Origin: Streptomyces sp. CB00316
GTDB taxonomy: Bacteria > Actinomycetota > Actinomycetes > Streptomycetales > Streptomycetaceae
Length of the DNA stretch: 64,000 nucleotides
Assembly: GCF_001905595.1 (NCBI RefSeq)
Contig: NZ_LIXI01000001.1
Location: 310,001 to 374,000 of the forward strand
Reading direction: 5' to 3'
Positions 1-7,607 of the stretch are shown one piece after another. A program made the translations under genes and the position numbers. The stretch's first letter is position 1; each line of letters begins with the position of its first letter. Under the pieces are notes generated by a model. The model had not been told where the DNA came from. It did not search any database and worked only from the letters and a program-made list of their open reading frames with translations.

Positions 1-1035
1 GCCGACTGGTCCAAGCTCGACATCTGGCAGGCGGCCACCGACCAGCACCGGGTGTTCACGGCGCTGAAGAAGATCTACGCGAAGAAGTGGCTGGCCACCG
101 GCGGCTCCAAGGGCGGCATGACCGCCACGTACTTCGAGCGGTTCTACCCGAAGGACATGGACGGCGTCGTCGCGTACGTCGCGCCCAACGACGTCGTGGA
201 CCACGAGGACTCCGCGTACGACCGGTTCTTCCGGAACGTCGGAACCAAGGAGTGCCGCGACAAGCTGCAGGCGGTGCAGCGCGAGGCGCTGGTCCGCCGG
301 GCCCCGCTCCTGGAGAAGTTCAAGGAGTACGCCGTCGCCAACGGCCTCACCTTCACCACCCTGGGCTCCTTCGACCGCGCCTACGAGGCCGCCGTCATGG
401 ACTACATCTGGGCGTTCTGGCAGTACAGCACGCTCGCCGACTGCGCCGAGATCCTGACCGACGCCAAGAACGCCACCGACGAGACGATCTGGGACGCCGT
501 CGACGCGATCTCCGGCTTCGGCTACTACTCCGACCACGAGCTGGAGCGCTACACCCCCTACTACTACCAGGCGGGCACCCAGCTCGGATCGCCGGACATC
601 AAGCAGCCCTGGCTCGGCGACCTGAGCCGCTACGGCTACCAGCCCCCGCGCAACTTCGTGCCCCGCTCCATCCCCATGACGTTCGACCGGGGCGCGATGC
701 GGGACGTGGACAGCTGGGTCCGGAACAACGCCCACCAGATGCTGTACGTCTACGGGGAGAACGACCCGTGGCGCGCGGAGCCCTTCCACCTCGGGCGCGG
801 TGCCGAGGACAGCTACGTCTACACCGTGCCGGGCGGCAACCACGGCGCCCGGATCTCCGGTCTGACCGACGACCAGAAGGCGAAGGCCACCGCCGCGATC
901 CAGCGCTGGGCGGGGGTCGCCCCGGCGGCCGTCCAGGCGGACCCGGCGAAGGCGAAGCCGCTGGCGAAGTTCGACACGAGGCTGGACCAGCTCAACGGCG
1001 AGGTGGAGCGCGACGAGGGCGTCCTGCGCCCGTAG
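1..1035 (+). CDS. Secreted tripeptidyl aminopeptidase, S37 family (3' part)
   Basis: The 5' end lies outside the window; the frame is open from base 1 to the TAG at 1033-1035. The motif GGSKGG near residue 37 of the visible part is the serine-nucleophile elbow of peptidase family S37 (the PS-10 / prolyl tripeptidyl aminopeptidase group of Streptomyces). Downstream, YGENDPW and PGGNHGARI fit the alpha/beta-hydrolase acid and histidine positions. Family members are exported enzymes that cut tripeptides from peptide N-termini and help digest extracellular protein; the signal peptide would be in the missing part. It converges on the GH3 gene, with a strong hairpin between them. Family assignment is from motif memory and is fairly secure; substrate is inferred. 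Confidence 0.85.
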   Translation, partial: ADWSKLDIWQAATDQHRVFTALKKIYAKKWLATGGSKGGMTATYFERFYPKDMDGVVAYVAPNDVVDHEDSAYDRFFRNVGTKECRDKLQAVQREALVRRAPLLEKFKEYAVANGLTFTTLGSFDRAYEAAVMDYIWAFWQYSTLADCAEILTDAKNATDETIWDAVDAISGFGYYSDHELERYTPYYYQAGTQLGSPDIKQPWLGDLSRYGYQPPRNFVPRSIPMTFDRGAMRDVDSWVRNNAHQMLYVYGENDPWRAEPFHLGRGAEDSYVYTVPGGNHGARISGLTDDQKAKATAAIQRWAGVAPAAVQADPAKAKPLAKFDTRLDQLNGEVERDEGVLRP

Positions 1036-1055
1036 GTATCCGCCCGTAACCGCTC

Positions 1056-1099
1056 GTGCCCGCCGGCTCCCCTTCGTACGGAGGGGAGCCGGCGGGCAC
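1056..1099. terminator. Bidirectional hairpin terminator
   Basis: Perfect 18-bp stem (1056-1073 with 1082-1099) and an 8-base loop, lying between two convergent genes. It probably ends transcription from both sides. There is no clear T-tract, as is usual in Streptomyces. Confidence 0.8.
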
Positions 1100-1119
1100 A
1101 GTGTCGCTGCGGTCCCGCG

Positions 1120-2952
1120 CTAGTACGACAGCCCGTGGCCCACCGGGTACAGCACCCGCGCCGGGTCGTCCGCCCGCTGGACCGGGACCGGGAGCCTGCC
1201 CTCCGGGTGCGCGCGGCCCGCGATGACCCGGGCGGCGGCGCGGAGTTCGACGTCCGTCCAGGAGTAGGACGCCAGGATCGCGGCGACCCCCCGCCCGGTG
1301 AGGTGGGCGGCGTCGTACGGGTTGCGGACCGCGACGGCGACCACCGGGACGCCGGTCGCCACGAGGGCCTCGACGAGGGCGAGTTGGGCGCTGCTCGCCG
1401 TAATGTTGTACGTGGCCACGACCACCGCGTCCCTGCCCTGCGCGGCGGCGACGGCTTCGGCGGTCTTCGCCTGGTTCGGGGCCGTACCGGTGGACAACGC
1501 CGTCGCGGAGAAGCCCAGTTCGGTGAAGGCGCCGGCCAGGGTGGTGGTGGGCGGGCCTGTCGTACCGGACGGGGACGCCGGGTCGGCGCCCACCACGAGC
1601 AGCCGTCGGTGCGTGCGGCGGGAGAGCGGGAGCAGGGCGCCGGGGTCGGCGAGCAGGGTCGTCGTGCGCTCGGCGATCCGGTCGGCGTCGAGGAGGTGCT
1701 TGCGGATGCCGACCGTACGGTCCACCCCCCGGCCGGTGACGAACGGGTCGCGGAAGAGCCCCAGCCTGGTCTTGAGCCGCAGGATGCGCAGGATCGACTC
1801 ATCGACCCGCGCCTCACTGATCTCACCGCCCCGCACCGCCTCCAGGACCGCGTTCCACGCGACCGAGAGGTTCGGCGGGTTCAGCAGCTGGTCCACGCCC
1901 GCCAGGAGCGCGAGGACCGGCACGCGGTCGTCGCCGTACTTCGTGCGCACGCCCTCCATGCCGAGCGAGTCCGTGACCACCACCCCGTCGTAGCCCAGCT
2001 CCTCGCGGAGGATGCCGGTGAGGATCGGCCGGGAGAGCGTGGCCGGGTCCTCGGACGGATCGAGTGCGGGGACCACGATGTGCGCGGTCATGACCGAGTC
2101 GATACGGGCCCGGATCGCGGCCCGGAACGGCGGCGCGTCCAGCTCCTCCCACTCCTGGCGGGTGTGCTCGATGACGGGCAGCCCGGTGTGGCTGTCGGTG
2201 CTGGTGTCGCCGTGCCCGGGGAAGTGCTTGGCGGTGGCCGCGACCCCGGCGCCCTGATACCCCTTCACCTGCGCGGCGACCAGTTCGGCCACCGCCTCGG
2301 GGTCGGAGCCGAAGGAGCGGACGCCGATGACCGGGTTGGCCGGGTTGACGTTGACGTCGGCGTCGGGCGCGTAGTTCTGGTTGATGCCGAGCGCGGCCAG
2401 TTCGGCGCCCGCGATCCAGCCCGCCCGCCGCGTGTCGGTCCGCGAGCCGCCCGCGCCCAGGGCCATCGCGCCCGGCAGCAGGGTCGCGGGCTCACCGACC
2501 CGGCAGACGATGCCGTGTTCCTGGTCGGTGGAGATGAGCAGCGGTACGCGGGGGCGCTCGCCGAGGGCGGCCTGCTGGATGCCGTTGGAGAGGGCGGCGA
2601 TCTGATGCGGGTCGCGGGTGTTGTGCGCCCAGGCGAAGTAGATGATCCCGCCGACGTGGTAGGTCGAGACCAGCTCGGCGGCGGTACGGACCCCGATCTC
2701 CTTGAGGTTCGCGTCGATGTCGGCCTGGTCGGGGTCGGTGGCGGAGTGCCCGTACACCCGCATCACGAAGAGCTGGCCGACCTTCTCCTCCAGGCTCATC
2801 CCGGCGATGATCCGCCGCAGCCGACGGTCGGTGGAGGCGTTCGTGGGGTGCGCGGATGCGGTGCCGGTGGCGGAGAGGACGCCGGTGGCCGCGGCGGCCG
2901 TGGCAGCGGCGCCGGCGGTGAGGAGGGTGCGTCGTGAGGTGCGGTGGGGCAC
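1120..2952 (-). CDS. Exported GH3 beta-N-acetylhexosaminidase (NagZ-like)
   Basis: A 610-aa glycoside hydrolase family 3 protein. The motif KHFPGHGDTSTDSH at residues 242-255 is the NagZ-type signature whose Asp-His pair acts as acid/base, and VVVTDSLGM holds the nucleophile Asp328. It should remove terminal GlcNAc from chitin oligomers or peptidoglycan fragments. The start is GTG at 2952, because AAGGAG lies just upstream and the protein then begins with a twin-arginine signal (SRRTLL at residues 6-11, hydrophobic stretch, ASA cleavage site near residue 34). A longer in-frame start at 3051 has no such support. The Tat signal places the enzyme outside the cell. A promoter and paired operator-like palindromes lie immediately upstream. 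Confidence 0.9.
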   Translation of the reverse strand: MPHRTSRRTLLTAGAAATAAAATGVLSATGTASAHPTNASTDRRLRRIIAGMSLEEKVGQLFVMRVYGHSATDPDQADIDANLKEIGVRTAAELVSTYHVGGIIYFAWAHNTRDPHQIAALSNGIQQAALGERPRVPLLISTDQEHGIVCRVGEPATLLPGAMALGAGGSRTDTRRAGWIAGAELAALGINQNYAPDADVNVNPANPVIGVRSFGSDPEAVAELVAAQVKGYQGAGVAATAKHFPGHGDTSTDSHTGLPVIEHTRQEWEELDAPPFRAAIRARIDSVMTAHIVVPALDPSEDPATLSRPILTGILREELGYDGVVVTDSLGMEGVRTKYGDDRVPVLALLAGVDQLLNPPNLSVAWNAVLEAVRGGEISEARVDESILRILRLKTRLGLFRDPFVTGRGVDRTVGIRKHLLDADRIAERTTTLLADPGALLPLSRRTHRRLLVVGADPASPSGTTGPPTTTLAGAFTELGFSATALSTGTAPNQAKTAEAVAAAQGRDAVVVATYNITASSAQLALVEALVATGVPVVAVAVRNPYDAAHLTGRGVAAILASYSWTDVELRAAARVIAGRAHPEGRLPVPVQRADDPARVLYPVGHGLSY

Positions 2953-2972
2953 GTGAGCTCCTTCCCGGGAGT

Positions 2973-3023
2973 GAAAGAAACTTCCAAGATGATACGGATA
3001 TAGGGAAAGTAACTTTCGGTCAA
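2973..3023 (-). promoter_or_regulatory. Promoter with paired palindromic operators for the GH3 gene
   Basis: Two similar 13-bp palindromic boxes, GAAAGAAACTTCC (2973-2985) and GAAAGTAACTTTC (3005-3017), lie 32 bp apart, about three helical turns. On the minus strand a TTGACC -35 hexamer (3018-3023) is followed directly by the second box, so a repressor bound there would cover the promoter spacer; the -10 is probably within TATCCG. The first box lies between the -10 and the start codon. The bound protein is unknown; an aminosugar-responsive regulator is a guess from the gene controlled. Confidence 0.55.
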
Positions 3024-3084
3024 GGGGGTGGGAGGGGTACGGCAGCGACACGCGCCCGATGGGGTGATCGGGGCCTCGGACGGG

Positions 3085-4311
3085 TCAGGCGGCGGTGAAC
3101 GCCAGGACCGTGTTGTGCCCCCCGAAGCCCAGGGAGTGGCTGAGGGCGAGACCGACCCGCTGCGGCCTGGTTGTCGCGCGGACGATGTCGATGCCCGCCG
3201 TGGTGGCGTCCGGAGCCGTGAAGTTGGCCGTGGGCGGCACGGTCCCACGGGCGATGCTCAGCACGGTCAGCGCCGCCTCGATCGCCCCGGCCGCGCCCAT
3301 GGTGTGCCCCAGGACGCCCTTGGCCGAGGTGACCGAGGGGGCGTGACCGGTGCCGTACAGCTCCCGGATCGCCGTTGCCTCCACCGCGTCGTTGAGCGCG
3401 GTGCTCGTGCCGTGGGCGTTGATGTGGTCGACCTCGTCCGGGGAGCGGCCTGCCCGGGCCAACGCCTCCCGGGCCGCCGCCCGCAGCCCGACGCCCTCGG
3501 GGTGCGGGGCGGTGGGGTGGTGGGCGTCTCCGGTGGCGCCGTACCCGGCGAGCAGCGCCGACGGTCCGACCGTACGCGCGGCGGCATGAGCCGCACGTTC
3601 CAGGACGAGCACCCCGCAGCCTTCGCCCAGCACGAAGCCGTCGCGGTCCCGGTCGAACGGGCGCGAGGCGCCCCCCGGGTTCCCCTCGCGCCGGGACAGT
3701 GCGCCCATCTTGGCGAACGCCGAGGCGCACAGGGGTGTGACCATGGCATCCGTGCCGCCTGCCACGGCGATGTCGCACGCCCCTGCCCGCAGGAGCAGGG
3801 CGGCCGTGATGATCGCCGTCGCGCCTGACGCGCAGGCCGTGGAGGTCTGCAGCGAGGGTCCGGTGGCGCCTAGTTCGAGGGCGAGGTGGCCGGCGGCCAT
3901 GTTCGGGAGGAAGGCGGAGAGCGTCATCGGGGAGAGCGCTCCGGGGCCGGAGGCGAGCAGCTTGCGGTGCTGCTCCTCCAGGGTGGAGATCCCGCCCGCC
4001 GCCGTGCCCACGACCACCGCGACCCGCCCCGCGTCCCACCGCGCCGGGTCCAGCCGGGCCGATGCGAGGGCCTCGCGGGCGGCGGTCAGGAGGAACCGGG
4101 TGGCGGGGTCGAACCGCCAGAGCCGCCCCCGCCCCCGCTCCCGCGGAGGTACCCGGCAGGCGAGGCGGACGGGCGCACCCGCCTCCGCCAGTACGGGGTC
4201 GGTGTGCGCGGTCGCCCGCCCGGCGCACACCGCGTCCCAGGTGGGCTCGGTGCCGATGCCGCCGGGTGTCACGAGGCCGATGCCGGTGACGGCGATGTCG
4301 TCGCCGGTCAC
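3085..4311 (-). CDS. Beta-ketoacyl-ACP synthase II (FabF-like)
   Basis: A 408-aa elongating ketosynthase. The nucleophile Cys160 is in TACASG and the two catalytic histidines are His300 (AHGTST) and His336 (GHTMGAAGA), so the Cys-His-His triad is intact. It condenses malonyl-ACP with an acyl-ACP. GTG at 4311 is chosen because it overlaps the ACP stop in a GTGA junction and the protein then begins with the usual beta-strand VTGIG; longer upstream starts give only low-complexity sequence that overlaps the ACP. Last gene of the acyl-chain operon. No chain-length-factor partner is seen, so this looks like a fatty-acid-type rather than an aromatic polyketide ketosynthase. Confidence 0.88.
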   Translation of the reverse strand: MTGDDIAVTGIGLVTPGGIGTEPTWDAVCAGRATAHTDPVLAEAGAPVRLACRVPPRERGRGRLWRFDPATRFLLTAAREALASARLDPARWDAGRVAVVVGTAAGGISTLEEQHRKLLASGPGALSPMTLSAFLPNMAAGHLALELGATGPSLQTSTACASGATAIITAALLLRAGACDIAVAGGTDAMVTPLCASAFAKMGALSRREGNPGGASRPFDRDRDGFVLGEGCGVLVLERAAHAAARTVGPSALLAGYGATGDAHHPTAPHPEGVGLRAAAREALARAGRSPDEVDHINAHGTSTALNDAVEATAIRELYGTGHAPSVTSAKGVLGHTMGAAGAIEAALTVLSIARGTVPPTANFTAPDATTAGIDIVRATTRPQRVGLALSHSLGFGGHNTVLAFTAA

Positions 4312-4571
4312 GAGGGAATGCCCCCGTCCGCCCCCTCCGCCTCCAGCAGTGCCGCCACCGAGCGGGCCACCTCTTCCACCGTCAGTTCGCCGGTGGCGGC
4401 GGAGTCGTCGAGCGGGACCCCCCATTCCTCCTGGAGGGTGACGTGGAGCTCCACCACGGCGAGGGAGTCCAGGTCCAGGTCGCCGAGGGTGGCGTCCGGG
4501 CGGATCTGATCGGGGGCGACCTCGAACTTGTCGCCGAGCAGGTTCACGAGGTGGGTGTAGACGCGTTCCAC
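4308..4571 (-). CDS. Acyl carrier protein
   Basis: An 87-aa ACP. The motif DLDLDSLAVVEL carries Ser36, the phosphopantetheine attachment site, in the usual position for a four-helix ACP. It would hold the growing acyl chain for the two KAS III enzymes, the ketoreductase and KAS II encoded around it. The GTG at 4571 is preceded by GAGGAG at good distance. The start lies 28 bp inside the end of the upstream KAS III gene and the stop overlaps the KAS II start, which suggests translational coupling and fixed stoichiometry. The acidic C-terminal helix is typical. A dedicated ACP separate from the housekeeping FAS supports a special acyl product. Confidence 0.9.
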   Translation of the reverse strand: MERVYTHLVNLLGDKFEVAPDQIRPDATLGDLDLDSLAVVELHVTLQEEWGVPLDDSAATGELTVEEVARSVAALLEAEGADGGIPS

Positions 4572-5668
4572 TGGGGGCTCCTCACAGGGTGCGGGACGGA
4601 AGGGGTGGTGGTCGTGCGAGAGGTGGGGGCGGCGTCCGGAGGCTCGGCCAGCGGCCTGGCGTCCGGCCAGTTCAGGGCGGCGGAAGCCCATGTGAAGCCG
4701 CCGCCGAACGCGGTGAGCAGGGTGCGCCCGCCGGGCTCCACCGCCCGGTGCACGGACGGTTCGGCCAGGACGAGGGGGATCGAGGCGGCGGCGGTGTTGC
4801 CGAGCTCGCGGATGTTGCCGTACCGGTGCGCGGGCGCGATGCCCAGCCGGTCGCCGACGGAGTCGAGGATCCGCTGGTTGGCCTGGTGGCCGACGAACGC
4901 CCGTACGGAGTCCGCCGTCCAGCCGGCCCGCCGCAGCACGGCCTCGGAGGACTGCGTCATGCGGCGTACGGCGTGGGCGTAGACGGCGCGGCCCTCCATG
5001 TGGAAGTAGTGCGCGTCCGGGGCGGGCGGCGGCAGGTGGAGCGGGTGGCGGGCCCCGCCGCCGGGCACGGTGATGGCCGCCCGGCCGCTGCCGTCCGAGC
5101 CGAGCTCCGTGGCCACGACGGCACCGGGCTCGTCCCGTACTCCGGGCCGCAGCAGTACGGCCCCGGCCCCGTCGCCGAATATCGGAGCCGTTCCCCGGTC
5201 GCAGGGGTCGACGATGGCGGTGTAGGTCTCCGCCGCGATCACCAGGGGCGCGGCGCACGCACCGCCGCGCACCAGGCCTGTCGCGACGGCCAGCGCGTAC
5301 AGGAACCCCGAGCAGACCGCAGAGACGTCGAACGCGGCGACCGTCCCGAGGCCGAGCCGGTGCGCGACCTCCGGGGCGGTCGCCGGGCACGGGTGGTCGG
5401 GGGTGGAGGTGGCCAGCAGCACCAGGTCCGGGCGGGCGCCCCCGGCGGAGGCGAGCGCCGCCCGGCCCGCGCCGACCGCCAGGTCCCCGGTGCTCGTGCC
5501 CGGGGAGGCGTGGCGTCGGCGCTCGATGCCGGTGCGGTCACGGATCCAGCCCGCGTCGGTCAGCAGGGCGCCGCGTGCGATGACGGCGTCGTTGTCGACC
5601 ACATGGGGTGGGAGGCAGGAGCCGATGCCCACGATGACGGCGGTGGAGGCGGAGTCGTCGGGCCACAT
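4544..5668 (-). CDS. Beta-ketoacyl-ACP synthase III, first copy
   Basis: A 374-aa KAS III (FabH family), which starts chains by condensing an acyl-CoA with malonyl-ACP. The triad Cys119 (SAVCSGF), His261 (GHQANQR) and Asn291 (ELGNTAAAS) is complete. It begins 2 bases after the stop of the ketoreductase gene and overlaps the ACP gene at its end. The last 30 or so residues are Pro/Thr-rich and unlike the family, and may be a tolerated extension. The primer preference cannot be read from the sequence. Two KAS III genes in one operon may mean two primers or that one copy has a related acyl-transfer task. Confidence 0.87.
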   Translation of the reverse strand: MWPDDSASTAVIVGIGSCLPPHVVDNDAVIARGALLTDAGWIRDRTGIERRRHASPGTSTGDLAVGAGRAALASAGGARPDLVLLATSTPDHPCPATAPEVAHRLGLGTVAAFDVSAVCSGFLYALAVATGLVRGGACAAPLVIAAETYTAIVDPCDRGTAPIFGDGAGAVLLRPGVRDEPGAVVATELGSDGSGRAAITVPGGGARHPLHLPPPAPDAHYFHMEGRAVYAHAVRRMTQSSEAVLRRAGWTADSVRAFVGHQANQRILDSVGDRLGIAPAHRYGNIRELGNTAAASIPLVLAEPSVHRAVEPGGRTLLTAFGGGFTWASAALNWPDARPLAEPPDAAPTSRTTTTPSVPHPVRSPQWNASTPTS

Positions 5669-5670
5669 GT

Positions 5671-6513
5671 TCAGGCCGCGGCGAAGGGGGAGGGAGGTTT
5701 GGGGTGACCGGCCAGCCCGCCGTCCGGCACCGCCAACCCTCCGTCGACGACCAGCGCGTGGCCGGTCACGAACGAGGAGGCGGACGAGGCCAGGAAGAGC
5801 GTCGCGCCGACCACCTCGTCCGTCGTGGCCCAACGGCCCATCGGTACATGGCTGGTGAGCCAGTCCGACAGGGCGTCGGCCTCGCTGGCGAACGCCGTCA
5901 TGTCCGTACGCGTCCATCCCGGGCAGAGCGCGTTGACCCGGATGCCCTGCCGGGCCCAGCCGACCGCCAGACTGCGCGCCAGCGACAGCTGGGCGGCCTT
6001 CGTGGCCGCGTACGCCTCCATCATCGGCGTGCCGACGATCCCGGCGATGGACGACATCAGGACGAGACTGGCCCGCTCGGACTCCAGCAGGTACGGGTGA
6101 CAGGCGCGGCAGACCGCGGCCGTGGCGTTGAGGTTGATGGAGACGACTGTCTCCCAGTCCCGCTGCTCGGCGTGCTGGAGCGGTATCAGCAGCGGGCTGC
6201 CGTCCTCGGCGGTGGGCAGGGTGCCCGCGTTGTGCACGACGACGTCCAGCCCGCCGAGCGCGGTGGCGGCCCGGTCGACCAGGGCGGCCGCCACGCCCGG
6301 CTCGGCGAGGTCCCCGTCGAGCGCCACCGCCTTGCGCCCCCGCTCCTCCACCGCCCGTACGGTGGCGTCGAGTGCGGGCAGGGTCCGGGCGGTCACGGCC
6401 AGGTCGCACCCCGCGTCGGCGAGGCCTTCCGCGACGGCGCGGCCGATGCCCCGTGACGCACCGGTGACCAGGGCGCGGGCACCGTCCAGGCGGAAGAGGT
6501 CCACAGCGTTCAT
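5671..6513 (-). CDS. SDR-family 3-ketoacyl-ACP reductase-like protein
   Basis: A 280-aa short-chain dehydrogenase/reductase. It has the NAD(P)-binding TGASRGIG at residues 18-25, NAG near residue 95, the catalytic Ser in MSSIAG near 155, and Tyr168-x3-Lys172 in YAATK. In this operon it most likely reduces the beta-keto group made by the KAS enzymes (FabG role), with NADPH preferred on the basis of the Arg-containing first turn; gluconate-type dehydrogenases share the fold, so substrate is inferred from context. The ATG at 6513 has AAGGAAC upstream and overlaps the preceding KAS III stop by ATGA. Confidence 0.85.
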   Translation of the reverse strand: MNAVDLFRLDGARALVTGASRGIGRAVAEGLADAGCDLAVTARTLPALDATVRAVEERGRKAVALDGDLAEPGVAAALVDRAATALGGLDVVVHNAGTLPTAEDGSPLLIPLQHAEQRDWETVVSINLNATAAVCRACHPYLLESERASLVLMSSIAGIVGTPMMEAYAATKAAQLSLARSLAVGWARQGIRVNALCPGWTRTDMTAFASEADALSDWLTSHVPMGRWATTDEVVGATLFLASSASSFVTGHALVVDGGLAVPDGGLAGHPKPPSPFAAA

Positions 6514-7607
6514 GGCAGGTTCCTTTCTGACGCGTTCGGTACAGGGGAGTTCGCTACAGCGGTGGGTACGGGCATCAGGGCGCGGGCCCCGCTCCAGGTG
6601 AGGAGCGCGCTGCCCCAGGTCATCCCGGCGCCGAACACGGTCAGCAGCACCCGGTCCCCGGGGCGCAGGCCGTCGCGGGCAGCGGCGGCGGCGAGCGCGT
6701 AGGCGGCGCTGGCGGCCCCGATGTTGCCGACCTCGTCACCGACGACGACCAGGCGGTCCGCGGGGATGCCCAGCTCGCCGCCGAGGCGCCGCAGCAGTAC
6801 GGGATTGGGCTGGTGGCAGACGAAGCGGGCGATGTCCTTCACGCCGAGCCCGGCGCGGTCCAGGGCCTCGGTGATCAGGCGGGGCAGCACGTCCACGATG
6901 AACCGGCTGACGCTCCGCCCGTCCATGCGGATGTGGTGGCTCCCGGCGGCGAGCGTGGCGGGAGCGGCGGGCAGCCGGCTGCCGCCACCCGGGATGAGGA
7001 CGAGTCCGGCCTGCGTCCCGTCGGAGCCGAGCCGGAAGTCCTCGAACCCGTACGGTTCGTCCACGGGCCCCAGCACGGCCGCCGCGGCCCCGTCGGCGAA
7101 GAGGACCGAGGTGCCCCGGTCGCTGCGGTCCAGGAACTTGGAGTACGCCTCCACCCCGACCACCACCGCGTAGCCGTCCTGGTCGGCGCCGCGCAGCCAG
7201 TCGTACGCCACCTTGGCGGCGAACAGCCAGCCGGAGCAGGCCGCGCCGACGTCCAGGGCGACGGCCCGGTGGGCGCCCACGAGGGCCTGGATACGGCAGG
7301 CGGTGGAGGGGCCCAGCTCGTCGGGGGTGGAGGTCGCGCAGACCAGGAAGCCGACGTCCGCGATGTCGATCCCCGCCGCCTCGACCGCCGACCGGACCGC
7401 CTGGGCGGCCAGGTCGGAGGCCGCCTCGTCGGGTCCGGCGACATGGCGGGTGAGGACGCCGGTGCGTTCGCCGATCCACTGGGCGGTCACTCCGGCGTCC
7501 CTGGCCACCTCTTCGTTGGTGCGGGTGCCGGGCGGGAGGTGGGTGCCCATGCCGAGGACGCCGACGCGGCGTGCGGCGGCCGTCTCCGGGCCTCGCTCGC
7601 CGGTCAT
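6510..7607 (-). CDS. Beta-ketoacyl-ACP synthase III, second copy
   Basis: A 365-aa KAS III-like protein that differs clearly from the other copy. The triad Cys124 (GAACSGW), His265 (CHQPNP) and Asn295 (VGNIGAAS) is intact. The Asn loop is GNIGAAS rather than GNTAAAS, and the His motif has Pro in place of the usual Ala/Asn order, which may reflect a different primer or a role in acyl transfer. Both ends are coupled by ATGA overlaps: to the oxidase-like gene upstream and the reductase gene downstream. The extended C-terminus (about 20 residues after SALLTW) is not typical of FabH. Confidence 0.85.
   Translation of the reverse strand: MTGERGPETAAARRVGVLGMGTHLPPGTRTNEEVARDAGVTAQWIGERTGVLTRHVAGPDEAASDLAAQAVRSAVEAAGIDIADVGFLVCATSTPDELGPSTACRIQALVGAHRAVALDVGAACSGWLFAAKVAYDWLRGADQDGYAVVVGVEAYSKFLDRSDRGTSVLFADGAAAAVLGPVDEPYGFEDFRLGSDGTQAGLVLIPGGGSRLPAAPATLAAGSHHIRMDGRSVSRFIVDVLPRLITEALDRAGLGVKDIARFVCHQPNPVLLRRLGGELGIPADRLVVVGDEVGNIGAASAAYALAAAAARDGLRPGDRVLLTVFGAGMTWGSALLTWSGARALMPVPTAVANSPVPNASERNLP

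Noticed and set aside
1135..2937. A 600-codon plus-strand frame opposite the GH3 gene
   Set aside because: Antisense to a well supported glycosidase; no ribosome site or domain.
3085..4311. KAS II/ACP pair as a type II aromatic polyketide system
   Set aside because: No chain-length factor, cyclase or aromatase is present; the ketosynthase looks FabF-like.
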